Source: DATKZM01 sp035527975
Lineage (GTDB): Bacteria > Pseudomonadota > Alphaproteobacteria > JAPULJ01
Assembly (NCBI GenBank): GCA_035527975.1
Contig: DATKZM010000043.1
Span: forward strand, 1-64,000
DNA: 64,000 bases
Direction: 5' to 3'
Below, piece after piece: positions 49,307 to 57,290 of the stretch (within the stretch, counting starts at the first letter, position 1; every line of letters starts with the position of its first letter). A program made the position numbers and the translations under genes. The notes under the pieces are model-generated. The model had not been told where the DNA came from. It did not search any database and saw only the letters and a list, made by a program, of their open reading frames with translations.

Positions 49307-50842
49307 ATGGCCGATCCACGCACTATTCGCGCGCTGATAGCGGGCGGCGACGGCGCCTCGCCCGCCCTGCTCGCGCCGGCGCGAGCGCCCCTCAGCTTTG
49401 ACGATCTGAGCCGCCTCGCCGACGAAACGGTGGCGACGCTCAACGGGCTCGGTATCGCCCGTAACGACAGGGTGGCGATCGTGCTCCCAAACGGAGCGGA
49501 GATGGCCGCGGCCTTCGTTGCGATCGGCTCCGGCGCGACCACCGCCCCCCTGAACCCCGGCTATCGCGCCGATGAGTTCCGGTTTTATCTGAATGATCTG
49601 TCGGCCCGCGCCCTCGTGGTCGAGCGCGGCTCGGGTTCGCCCGCAATCGCAGTCGCGGGCGAGCTCGGCGTGCCGGTGATCGAACTGGTGCCCAACGAAA
49701 GCGGGCCGGCGGGCGCCTTCGCCCTGGCGGGCGCCGGCAACGGATCAGCGGCCCGGCCCGGCCTTGCGGAAGCCGAGGACGTGGCACTGGTGCTCCACAC
49801 TTCGGGGACAACGTCGCGGCCCAAGATCGTGCCGCTCAGCCAGACCAATGTTACGGCCTCGGCGCGCAACATCGCTGGCACGCTCGCGCTGGCTCCCCGG
49901 GACCGCTGTCTCAACGTGATGCCGCTTTTCCATATACACGGACTGATGGCGGCGGTGCTGGCGAGCCTCGGCGCCGGCGCATCGGTCTTTTGTTCGCCGG
50001 GCTTCAACGCGCTCAAGGTCTTTGCCTGGCTGGAGGAGGCCCAACCAACGTGGTACACCGCCGTGCCAACCATGCACCAGGCGATCCTCGCCCGCGCGGC
50101 GCGCAATCCGGAGGCGGTCAAGGCGGCGAAGCTGCGGTTGATCCGGTCTTCCTCCTCCTCGCTGCCGCCGCAGGTGATGGCGGCGCTGGAAGAAACATTC
50201 GGCGCGCCAGTGATCGAATCCTACGGTATGACCGAGGCGGCCCATCAGATGGCCTCCAATCCGCTGCCGCCGGCAATGCGCAAGCCTGGATCGGTCGGCA
50301 TCGCGGCGGGACCGGAGGTTCGGATCATGGACCCGGCAGGCACCATTCTGGAGAGCGGTGCCACCGGCGAGATCGTGATCCGGGGCGAGAACGTCACCAG
50401 CGGTTATGAGGCCAACGACCAGGCCAATCGCGAATCCTTCAGCGACGGCTGGTTCCGCACGGGCGATCTGGGTGTGTTCGACACCGACGGCTATCTTTCG
50501 ATCGCCGGGCGGATCAAGGAAATCATCAATCGCGGCGGCGAGAAAATCAGCCCCCGCGAGGTCGACGAAGTGCTGCTCGACCATCCCGGCGTCGCCCAGG
50601 CGGTCACCTTCGCACTGCCGCACGACAAGCTTGGCGAAGAGGTCGCGGCCGCGGTCGTGACCGCCGAGGGCGCCAGCGTCACCGAAGCCGAGTTGCGCGA
50701 TTTCGTGCGCGAGCGCCTGGCCGATTTCAAAGTTCCGCGAAAAATAGTCTTCGTCGAGGAAATCCCCAAAGGCGCCACCGGCAAGCTGCAGCGCATCGGC
50801 CTGCACGAAAAGCTCGCCGACGTGCTCGGCGCGGCACCATGA
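49307..50842 (+). CDS. acyl-CoA synthetase, oxalyl-CoA synthetase (AAE3/Pcs60)-like
   Basis: A 511-aa ANL-superfamily ligase. The P-loop is LVLHTSGTTSRPKIVPLSQ. VMPLFHIHGLMAAVLASLGA, TWYTAVPTMHQAILARAARN, SSSSLPPQVMAALEETFGAP, ESYGMTEAAHQMASNPLPP and MRKPGSVG match the plant AAE3 / yeast Pcs60 oxalate-CoA ligase group very closely. The hinge and catalytic lysine regions are WFRTGDLGVFDTDGYL and PKGATGKLQRIGL. Oxalate activation is the best guess, but no formyl/oxalyl-CoA decarboxylase is nearby. ATG 49307 is used; the stop overlaps the next gene (ATGA). Confidence 0.87.
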   Translation: MADPRTIRALIAGGDGASPALLAPARAPLSFDDLSRLADETVATLNGLGIARNDRVAIVLPNGAEMAAAFVAIGSGATTAPLNPGYRADEFRFYLNDLSARALVVERGSGSPAIAVAGELGVPVIELVPNESGPAGAFALAGAGNGSAARPGLAEAEDVALVLHTSGTTSRPKIVPLSQTNVTASARNIAGTLALAPRDRCLNVMPLFHIHGLMAAVLASLGAGASVFCSPGFNALKVFAWLEEAQPTWYTAVPTMHQAILARAARNPEAVKAAKLRLIRSSSSSLPPQVMAALEETFGAPVIESYGMTEAAHQMASNPLPPAMRKPGSVGIAAGPEVRIMDPAGTILESGATGEIVIRGENVTSGYEANDQANRESFSDGWFRTGDLGVFDTDGYLSIAGRIKEIINRGGEKISPREVDEVLLDHPGVAQAVTFALPHDKLGEEVAAAVVTAEGASVTEAELRDFVRERLADFKVPRKIVFVEEIPKGATGKLQRIGLHEKLADVLGAAP

Positions 50843-51822
50843 AGGTCTGCATCTATGGCGCCGGTGCGATCGGCGGGCATATCGGCGCGCTGCTGGCCCA
50901 GACCGATGTCGAGGTCTCGCTGATCGCCCGCGGCGCCCATCTGGAGGCCATCAAACGAGACGGGCTGCGCCTGCGCGCCGGCGGCGAGGAGATTGTGGCC
51001 AGGGTCGCGGCAAGCGACGATCCGGGCAGTTTCGGCCGCCAGGACTATGTGATCGCGACCCTGAAGGCGCACCAGCTCGCCGATGCGGCGGCAGCCATGC
51101 AGCCGCTGCTGGGACCGCAGACGGCGGTTGTCACGGCGATGAACGGCATTCCCTTTTGGTACTTCTATGGTCTGGATGGCCCGCACGCCGATGCGCGGAT
51201 CGAAGCCGTCGATCCGGGCGGCGTGATCTGGAAGACAATCGGACCCGAGCGGGTGATCGGCTGCGTGGTCTATACCGCGTTGGAAGTGATGGCGCCCGGT
51301 ATCGTGGCCCATGAGAGCGGCGACCGGTATTCGCTGGGCGAGCCCGGCGGCGCCAAATCCGACCGCGCGCTGGCGCTCGGCCGGGCTATGAGCGCGGCGG
51401 GGCTGAAAGCGCCGGTAAAGACCAACATCCGTGATGAGATCTGGCTCAAGCTCTGGGGCAATCTGTCGTTCAACCTGATCAGCGTGCTGACCCTCGGAAA
51501 TCTGGAACAGATGGCGGGCGAGCCGGGAACCCGCACAATCGCGCGGGCAATGATGATCGAGGCCCAATCGATCGCCGAGGCGCTGGGGGTGCGCTTTGCC
51601 GTCGACGTCGACCGGCGCATGGACATGTCGAAAGCGGTGGGACCGCACAAGCCCTCGACCCTGCAGGATCTGGAGCGGGGCCGGCCGATGGAGATCGACG
51701 CGTTGCTGACCTCGGTTCAGGAAATGGGCAGGCTCACAGCCTTGCCGACACCAACCATCGATTTGATCCTGACGCTGGTTCAGCAACGCGCCCGCAATGC
51801 AGGGCTCTATCCGGCGGCCTAG
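50839..51822 (+). CDS. 2-dehydropantoate 2-reductase (ketopantoate reductase) family
   Basis: A 327-aa NADPH enzyme. The N-terminal dinucleotide motif is MKVCIYGAGAIGGHIGALLA, followed by VIATLKAHQLADAA and the catalytic lysine/asparagine region IWLKLWGNLSFNLISVLT. The C-terminal helical domain contains the serine/Glu region PHKPSTLQDLERGRPMEIDA. It may make pantoate for CoA synthesis or act as a related 2-oxoacid reductase. It is translationally coupled to the CoA ligase upstream, which could mean a dedicated catabolic partner rather than PanE proper. Confidence 0.85.
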   Translation: MKVCIYGAGAIGGHIGALLAQTDVEVSLIARGAHLEAIKRDGLRLRAGGEEIVARVAASDDPGSFGRQDYVIATLKAHQLADAAAAMQPLLGPQTAVVTAMNGIPFWYFYGLDGPHADARIEAVDPGGVIWKTIGPERVIGCVVYTALEVMAPGIVAHESGDRYSLGEPGGAKSDRALALGRAMSAAGLKAPVKTNIRDEIWLKLWGNLSFNLISVLTLGNLEQMAGEPGTRTIARAMMIEAQSIAEALGVRFAVDVDRRMDMSKAVGPHKPSTLQDLERGRPMEIDALLTSVQEMGRLTALPTPTIDLILTLVQQRARNAGLYPAA

Positions 51823-51895
51823 ATACGTCTCGCGGCACAGCCTCGCCCAAAGCACGGCGGCTTGCCGGTATCCGCAACCGTCCGACCGGCCGGAC

Positions 51896-52465
51896 TCAGG
51901 GGTTCAAGGCATCCAGCCCGCCATAGCGCGGCCGAAAGAAGGCCCGGTGGTAGAGCTGGTTGGGGCCGACAATGTCCCACAAGAGAAGCGGCGCGTAGTC
52001 GTAATAGATCTCGGCCACGATTAGTCCCTCGCCGGAGCGGACAACGAAGCCAGTGGGCAGTGTCGGCGCATTTCCCTCAATGCCGATCTGGCTTGTCACG
52101 ACCACCGCACCGGCACCAGTGCGCTGCCAGTAGATGGTCGTCGGATTGATGCCCGGCGTGCCGATCGAAGACACGACGACGACGCCTTTGGTCGACAGAT
52201 CGAACGGCTCCATGATGTGCTGGATGGCGTTGAACATGTCGTTCAACTGGGCGACCGTGATGTCTTCCGACTGGGAAACGAGATCGGCCATCGCCGTCGC
52301 GGCGCGGTCCATCTTCTGGTGTATCAGCGTAAGGCGCGCGACTTCAAAGCCGGCGAGCAGCAGCATGATAGCGATCGGAAGCGTGAATACCGTCTCGACG
52401 AGGATGCCGCCGCGCTCGTTGCGGCGCAGTCGTCCGACCAGTCTGGCAAGACCTTGCATGATCAT
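51896..52465 (-). CDS. TadE-like pilus assembly protein
   Basis: The 189-aa protein has a single N-terminal transmembrane helix preceded by a basic stretch and a prepilin-type GG: RRNERGGILVETVFTLPIAI, with the Glu five residues into the hydrophobic segment as in TadE/TadF pseudopilins. The remaining 130 residues are predicted extracytoplasmic. It overlaps the upstream TadE-like gene (ATGA) and is the distal member of that pair. It is part of the Tad/Cpa region but separated from the CpaCDEF-TadBC operon. Confidence 0.85.
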   Translation of the reverse strand: MIMQGLARLVGRLRRNERGGILVETVFTLPIAIMLLLAGFEVARLTLIHQKMDRAATAMADLVSQSEDITVAQLNDMFNAIQHIMEPFDLSTKGVVVVSSIGTPGINPTTIYWQRTGAGAVVVTSQIGIEGNAPTLPTGFVVRSGEGLIVAEIYYDYAPLLLWDIVGPNQLYHRAFFRPRYGGLDALNP

Positions 52466-53088
52466 GTGCCGCCTCCGGTGCCGGCGGTTGTCGGGTAGGG
52501 CTCGTTACGCACGGCGATGCTGGCGCGCAAGGTCACTTTGCCATCGGATCCGCCCATGATGGGGCTGAGCAGCGGGGTCATCATCCCAAGATCGTAAGTG
52601 ATCTTGTAGAGGACGATTTCGCCGGGCCCGCCAAGGCCCGCCGCGCCCATGTCCGGATCCCATTGGCCGTTTGAATTGATGTCGGTAAACGGCTCACCGA
52701 TATCGTAGACGCCGTTGGCATTCTGATCGTCATAGGGTTCGGGCTGTCCGATATCGCCGAAGCTTGGATAGATTAAGGTCTGGATATTGGCGTTGTTCAT
52801 ATCCACCAGGCCAATCGTGGCGTCGCCGATGATCGCCTTGATCTGATCCTCGCGCGTGGTGCCGGCCGGCACGTAGCCGGTGATGCCGTATCGCGCCGCG
52901 TCGCGCAGCCCGCCTTCAAGCAGCGATGAAACCGCCAGCACCATGGATACCTCCATGATGCCCGCGACGGTCAAAATCAGGACCGGGGCCATGATCGCAA
53001 ATTCAACCGCTGCTACACCTCTGAGGTCACGCCAGAAAGCTAAAACTCTCCGAAAACCCCGTTCGAAACTGCGAATTGCCAGCACCAT
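52462..53088 (-). CDS. TadE-like pseudopilin with a calcium-loop-like insert
   Basis: A 208-aa protein. The N-terminal DLRGVAAVEFAIMAPVLILT is a TadE-like processing/transmembrane segment with the conserved Glu. Around residues 118-148 it carries two D-rich loops, YDDQNANGVYDIGE and DINSNGQWDPDMG, with the DxNxNGxxD pattern of EF-hand/dockerin-like calcium sites. A GAGAGGT ribosome binding site precedes ATG 53088. It is the first gene of the two-gene TadE unit, divergent from tadD. Such an insert is not typical for TadE. Confidence 0.83.
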   Translation of the reverse strand: MVLAIRSFERGFRRVLAFWRDLRGVAAVEFAIMAPVLILTVAGIMEVSMVLAVSSLLEGGLRDAARYGITGYVPAGTTREDQIKAIIGDATIGLVDMNNANIQTLIYPSFGDIGQPEPYDDQNANGVYDIGEPFTDINSNGQWDPDMGAAGLGGPGEIVLYKITYDLGMMTPLLSPIMGGSDGKVTLRASIAVRNEPYPTTAGTGGGT

Positions 53089-53159
53089 TTTTACCTCTCG
53101 GTAATCTCATCGGCGGTACTCTGCGGCTCAATCCCGAGCGCTAGCCCGAGGACCCGCAT

Positions 53160-54725
53160 ATGACATCCAACGCCCCAAATCGTTACTTTTTCCTTACCGG
53201 CGTCGCCAGTATTGCGCTCCTTACCGGCTCCTGTTCGAGCTCCATATTCGAAGCAGAAAGCTCAAAAAACGGCGGAATTACATCACAAATGCGCTCCACC
53301 CGGGCGCTGATCAGCATGGGTGATACGACCATGCGCGGCGGCGATGCCGCTTCGGCGCTTCGCTTCTACCAGCAGGCCGTGATATCGGCACCGAAGGACC
53401 CAGTTCCGCTCTTCCGGCTTGGCCGGGCGCTTCAGGTAATGGGGGCTCACACGGCGGCAGCCGAGCAATTCCGCAAAGTTCTGGCAATGCAGCCGGGCGA
53501 TGGCGAAGCAAAGCGGCAACTCGCCAATACGTTGATTTCGATGAATGACCCGCATGGCTCGATTCGGCTCTTCCAGGAGGTCATCGCCGAGGACGGCGAC
53601 TACCGCGCCTTCAACGGCCTGGGCGTCGCGCTCGACATGACGGGTAAGCATAAAGACGCGCTCGCCGCCTATCGGGCGGGTCTGGCCAAGCAGCCGAAGA
53701 GCCTCACGCTGAAGAACAACCTTGCGCTTTCGATGGCGCTGGCCGGCCAGTACGCCAATGCGGCCAAGGTGCTCCGGAACGTCACCTCGCATCCGCGTGC
53801 CACCGCGCGCCACCGCCAGAACCTGGCCCTCGTCTACGGCCTGGCCGGGCAGGAAACGCAAGCCGCCCGGATCGCCCGGGTCGACCTCGACGGGCCCAGC
53901 GTCAAGCGCAACCTCGACTATTACAACTGGCTGCGCCGCCAGCCGCGCTGGATGGTCCAGAAGCTGCTGCGCAACGGCGCGCCGATCAAGCCGCAAACCG
54001 CCAGTGCTGTGCCGCCGGTCAAAGCCGCTCCCGGCCCGGTGGAATCCGGAATTGAATCGGCCGCGCCCCGCCAGGCCCCGCGCACGGCGGCCCGCAAGCC
54101 GGTTCACGCAATACCGCGCACGACGCCCCGCCCCGAGCCGAAACGCGAGAGCGTTGCCGCGCCGGGCCGGGTCGACCATGAGGGTGTGATCCATCAGGCG
54201 AGCCTGGCCGGCGACGGCCAGCCGCCGGTTCGCTTCGCGCGCCTGGAGTTCGGCTTCCGCCCGGTGCGGGACGCCGAGAAGCCCGAAACGGCCCAGCGGC
54301 AGGAAGTCTTCCGCCGCGTGACCACCGTGGCCCGCATCGAGACCCCCCGCTATCCGACCGTCGTCCGGCCGGCGGTGCCCGCCGAAACGCCGCTGCCGCC
54401 AATGCCGGTAGTGATCCGAGGCAATGGCGAGACCCCTGAAGCGGCCACTGCCAAGCCCAGCACCAAGTCTGTGGTGACGGCAACGCCGAAAACCGATGGC
54501 GCGCTGGCTAAGGAAGCCGCCAAGGAAGCGGTCAAGGACGTTGTGGTGATGCCCAAGATGAGGGTGATCCACACCCAGCTGGCGCTTGCCGGCAGCGAGC
54601 GTCCCGCCGAGCGTCCCATTGGGGGGCGCACGGTCGAGACCGCCGCCCGGCGCAAGATCGAGGCGCATTTCCAGCGCTCCGGCCTTGAGCATCTGATGGG
54701 CGACGCTGACAAGATCAAAGAGTAG
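53160..54725 (+). CDS. tadD: TPR lipoprotein, TadD-like
   Basis: The 521-aa protein has a lipoprotein signal (FFLTGVASIALLTGSC). TPR repeats over residues about 55-250 (e.g. GDAASALRFYQQAVISAPKD, LFRLGRALQVMGAHTAAAEQ) are followed by a long Pro/Ala/Arg-rich C-terminal region of about 250 residues, much longer than typical TadD. TadD assists the Tad secretin/pilus complex at the outer membrane. Here it is on the opposite strand from the other tad genes and convergent with the unknown cassette at 54.9-56.9 kb. A GC-rich hairpin follows it. Confidence 0.82.
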   Translation: MTSNAPNRYFFLTGVASIALLTGSCSSSIFEAESSKNGGITSQMRSTRALISMGDTTMRGGDAASALRFYQQAVISAPKDPVPLFRLGRALQVMGAHTAAAEQFRKVLAMQPGDGEAKRQLANTLISMNDPHGSIRLFQEVIAEDGDYRAFNGLGVALDMTGKHKDALAAYRAGLAKQPKSLTLKNNLALSMALAGQYANAAKVLRNVTSHPRATARHRQNLALVYGLAGQETQAARIARVDLDGPSVKRNLDYYNWLRRQPRWMVQKLLRNGAPIKPQTASAVPPVKAAPGPVESGIESAAPRQAPRTAARKPVHAIPRTTPRPEPKRESVAAPGRVDHEGVIHQASLAGDGQPPVRFARLEFGFRPVRDAEKPETAQRQEVFRRVTTVARIETPRYPTVVRPAVPAETPLPPMPVVIRGNGETPEAATAKPSTKSVVTATPKTDGALAKEAAKEAVKDVVVMPKMRVIHTQLALAGSERPAERPIGGRTVETAARRKIEAHFQRSGLEHLMGDADKIKE

Positions 54726-54791
54726 CCTGCCGCCCCGCGCCGGCGGCGACACAAGCCGGCGCATCCTCCTCCAAGCCCGCGCGCATAAGAA

Positions 54792-54828
54792 GGCCGGCTG
54801 CCGCCCCCCACAGGGCAGCAGACCGGCC
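54792..54828. terminator. strong hairpin after tadD, possible bidirectional terminator
   Basis: The arms ggccggctgccgccc (54792-54806) and gggcagcagaccggcc (54813-54828) form a stable imperfect stem between two convergent genes. There is no U-run, so terminator function is inferred from position and stability. Confidence 0.5.
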
Positions 54829-54898
54829 TCAGCGTATGCGGGGAACCGCGCCGGACGGCCGGCAAGCGGTTCTGATATTATTGCTTTATATCAGATAG

Positions 54899-55564
54899 TT
54901 AGAACGGCGTATCGGTCCTGAACGGATCGGCGAACGGGTCGAGGGTCTGCTCCGTGCCATCGATCCGGCGGTCGAGCTGGCCGAAGCCGCCGACGTCCTT
55001 CGGCGCCGCACTGAACGTGCTGCGGGGCGCGTCGGGACGACCGGCGGCGAGATCGCGGCCGAGGCTCGGGGTAAAGGGCTGGACCGCCTCGCCGCCGACC
55101 CGCGGGTCGAGGATCTTGCGCGGCCGCAGCCCCATGGCCTTACCGACCGTGGTGGTCATGGCATTGCTGTTGTCGCCGAGTGGATCGTAATTAATTCCCG
55201 TTTTGTTCACAAACTTGCCCATCGCCTTGCCGACGTCCCAGCGTGCGTCGATCTCCTCTCTACTACTCTTCTCTACGGCGACCACATGCGGCAGGCGTTG
55301 GCTTGGCCCAAATGCACTGATCTGATCACTCCGAGTCGACATCTTCAATTGATCACCGCCCATCGAGAAATTGCGGAAATGACCCATTTCCCGGTCAAAC
55401 GGAAAGCCATGGATCTCGTCTAAAACAGCTACGGTTTCCTGTTTTGATTTGTCTGGGTTTGTTGGGTCTTTCGTCACGCGGGTCTTGACCCAGAAATAGT
55501 GCCGGGCGTTGAGGGCCTTCACGTCGATCTGCCGCAGTTCTATCCGATATGTCACTTCGGCCAA
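54899..55564 (-). CDS. unknown 221-aa protein, distal gene of an accessory cassette in the tad locus
   Basis: I do not recognise the family. The first half (TYRIELRQIDVKALNARHYF, WVKTRVTKDPTNP, VLDEIHGFPFDREMGHF) looks like a compact beta-rich domain. NYDPLGDNSNAMTTTVGKAM then GL contains an NSN motif reminiscent of the NCN/NSN motif in some papain-like (NlpC/LRAT-like) enzymes and toxins, and a His-containing segment precedes it. The last 60 residues are Pro/Asp-rich and probably disordered. No signal peptide is present. It follows two paralogous lipoprotein genes by 23 bp in the same direction, so it is probably co-transcribed. An effector/immunity-like relationship is possible but unproven. 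Confidence 0.6.
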   Translation of the reverse strand: MAEVTYRIELRQIDVKALNARHYFWVKTRVTKDPTNPDKSKQETVAVLDEIHGFPFDREMGHFRNFSMGGDQLKMSTRSDQISAFGPSQRLPHVVAVEKSSREEIDARWDVGKAMGKFVNKTGINYDPLGDNSNAMTTTVGKAMGLRPRKILDPRVGGEAVQPFTPSLGRDLAAGRPDAPRSTFSAAPKDVGGFGQLDRRIDGTEQTLDPFADPFRTDTPF

Positions 55565-55587
55565 TGTTGTCTCCTTTCATTGAGTGA

Positions 55588-56124
55588 TTAGCCACAGGGT
55601 TTGAACTTGCTTTTCCTCACATAATTATGACCGCCTAGGATCATCGGACCACGTTGTGTTTCGCCCGTCACCGATTGGCAAATGGCGACCTTGATGATGA
55701 TCCCGCGGTCCTGCCACACCCGGGTTGTAAAATCGTGATAGGCATATGTCCGCGACTCGTCGCCGATCATGCCCCGGTTCGCTGTGAAGCCGAACTGGGA
55801 GTACCGACATTCAACCAAGGCACCGGACCTGCTTGCACAAGTCGCTCCGATGGATATCAGATATCGGCGCAGATCGGCGGTTGGGCTTCCGACTGTAAAG
55901 CGCTGTAAAAGCCCTCTGCGGACAATGTGTGGCGGATACCCATCGTCGGAAATGAGAGCCCGGTCGAACGGGTTGTCCTTCAGGTGCCAAGCATTCCCGT
56001 ACAACCCCGGCCAGCCGGTGCAGGCGGTCATCGCGGCACCGAGAAGCACGGCCGCGATGATCCCAGCGGCGGTTCTGCCGATCGCATGATGACGGGAGCG
56101 TTCAACGCGCATCCACGTCTCCAC
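55588..56124 (-). CDS. unknown lipoprotein, tandem copy 1
   Basis: A 178-aa protein starting at GTG 56124, preceded by AGGGGG. The lipoprotein signal GIIAAVLLGAAMTACTG is followed by a soluble domain with two further cysteine pairs (ATCASRSGALVECRYSQFGF; VAICQSVTG; KFKPCG). Copy 2 shares HHAIGRTAAGIIAAVLLGAA, KDNPFD.AL, TADLRRYL.SIG.TC, HDFTTRVW and RGPMI.G. The period between copies is about 556 bp. Probably anchored in the periplasm. No family recognised; gene duplication, lipidation and the neighbouring unknown protein make an immunity or adaptor role conceivable. Confidence 0.7.
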   Translation of the reverse strand: METWMRVERSRHHAIGRTAAGIIAAVLLGAAMTACTGWPGLYGNAWHLKDNPFDRALISDDGYPPHIVRRGLLQRFTVGSPTADLRRYLISIGATCASRSGALVECRYSQFGFTANRGMIGDESRTYAYHDFTTRVWQDRGIIIKVAICQSVTGETQRGPMILGGHNYVRKSKFKPCG

Positions 56125-56680
56125 CGATTGCCCCCTGCCTGGCTGTTCGATCATCACCGCAGGGTTTGAACTCGCTTTTCCTTCGATAGCTACGTTTGCC
56201 CACGATCATTGGGCCGCGCTGAACCTCCCTCACGCCAAATTCGCACACGATGACCCTGGCGACCGGGCCCTGCCCCGGCCACACGCGTGTTGTAAAATCG
56301 TGGTAGTTGTACTCTCGCCACTCATCGCCAAAGATACCCAACTGTCGAAAGAGCACGAATTGGGAGTATCGGCATACGAGCGGGCCACCGAGTTTGCGTT
56401 CACACGTCGACCCAATGGATTCGAGATACCGGCGCAGGTCGGTGGTCGGACTTCCGATCGGGAAGCGCTTGAGAAGCCGCTCAGTTGCGACGTCCACCGC
56501 CTGCCGCCAATAGGTTGCAAGCGCCTGATCAAACGGATTGTCCTTGAGGTATTTGCCGGGTCCCGGCCAAATGGTGCAACCGGTCATCGCGGCGCCGAGA
56601 AGCACGGCCGCGATGATCCCAGCGGCGGTTCTGCCGATCGCATGATGACAAAGGCGTTCATCGCGCATCTGCGTCTCCAT
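56102..56680 (-). CDS. unknown lipoprotein, tandem copy 2
   Basis: A 192-aa paralogue of copy 1 with ATG 56680, GCGGG before it, and signal GIIAAVLLGAAMTGCTIWPG. The domain is parallel to copy 1: KDNPFDQALATYWRQAVDVA, TTDLRRYLESIGSTCERKLG, GDEWREYNYHDFTTRVWPG and EVQRGPMIVGKRSY. The C-terminus continues 13 residues past the FKPCG where copy 1 stops, because the stop codon is not conserved, so the gene overlaps the start of copy 1 by 23 bp. Otherwise intact. Confidence 0.7.
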   Translation of the reverse strand: METQMRDERLCHHAIGRTAAGIIAAVLLGAAMTGCTIWPGPGKYLKDNPFDQALATYWRQAVDVATERLLKRFPIGSPTTDLRRYLESIGSTCERKLGGPLVCRYSQFVLFRQLGIFGDEWREYNYHDFTTRVWPGQGPVARVIVCEFGVREVQRGPMIVGKRSYRRKSEFKPCGDDRTARQGAIGGDVDAR

Positions 56681-56897
56681 GACTTGCCCGCTGCCGGGTC
56701 GATCGATCACCGCACGGTTTGAATTGGCTTTGTCTCGGCTTGCGGTGGCGGCCGAGGATCATCGGGCCACGCTCCACCTCGCTCGTCGCCCATCGGCATA
56801 CGGTGACGATCGGTCCCCCCTCCGGCCACACGCGGATGGTGAAGTCGTGATGGGTGTATGTTCGCCACTCATCGCCGATAACGCCTCGATTGCCCCA
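56658..56897 (-). pseudogene. remnant of a third lipoprotein copy (C-terminal part only)
   Basis: Translated in the same frame, the fragment reads GNRGVIGDEWRTYTHHDFTI, then RVWPEGGPIVTVCRWATSEV, ERGPMILGRHRKPRQSQFKP and CGD, closely matching the C-terminal third of copies 1 and 2. It ends at a TGA at 56658-56660 with the same read-through tail as copy 2. A stop codon at 56898-56900 and the absence of any signal-peptide region mean there is no intact gene. This shows the array was at least three copies long. Confidence 0.85.
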
Positions 56898-57290
56898 TCA
56901 TTCGATCTTTCGCTCCTGGCCCTTGCCGGTGCGACGCCCGCCATCGCAACACCGCAATGCGGCGAGATCATGCATATCGCTGTAGCGTGGTGATGGCCCG
57001 AACAGACGGCGCCGCCGCTCGATCGATCGGTAGTGGAGCAGGTCGGAATTACTATTACAAGACGAACAGTTTCGGAACCTTTGGTCGGGCGTGCGTGTGC
57101 ACCCAGAACAGGATCGGACCATCCCAAGCCTTCGGGCCGGGGCACGCGTTACATGCGCACCTGGCGCCGGCTCATTCCGCAGATCGCAAGGGAGAGTGGA
57201 GAGAGGGGTCCCGGGGTCTGCGACCACGGGCGGAGCTTATCGGAAGCCTGGCGAGGGCCGGGGCCCGCTTTTGCTCCGGTGGGTCCGGCG
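56898..57290. other. intergenic region between lipoprotein remnant and tadC, no gene seen
   Basis: This 393-bp stretch contains no frame that resembles a protein and no recognisable missing part of the third lipoprotein copy. The segment 57030-57090 is more AT-rich; the part next to tadC (57160-57290) is G-rich and repetitive in character but without a clean palindrome. It may be the scar where the cassette entered the tad region. Confidence 0.5.
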
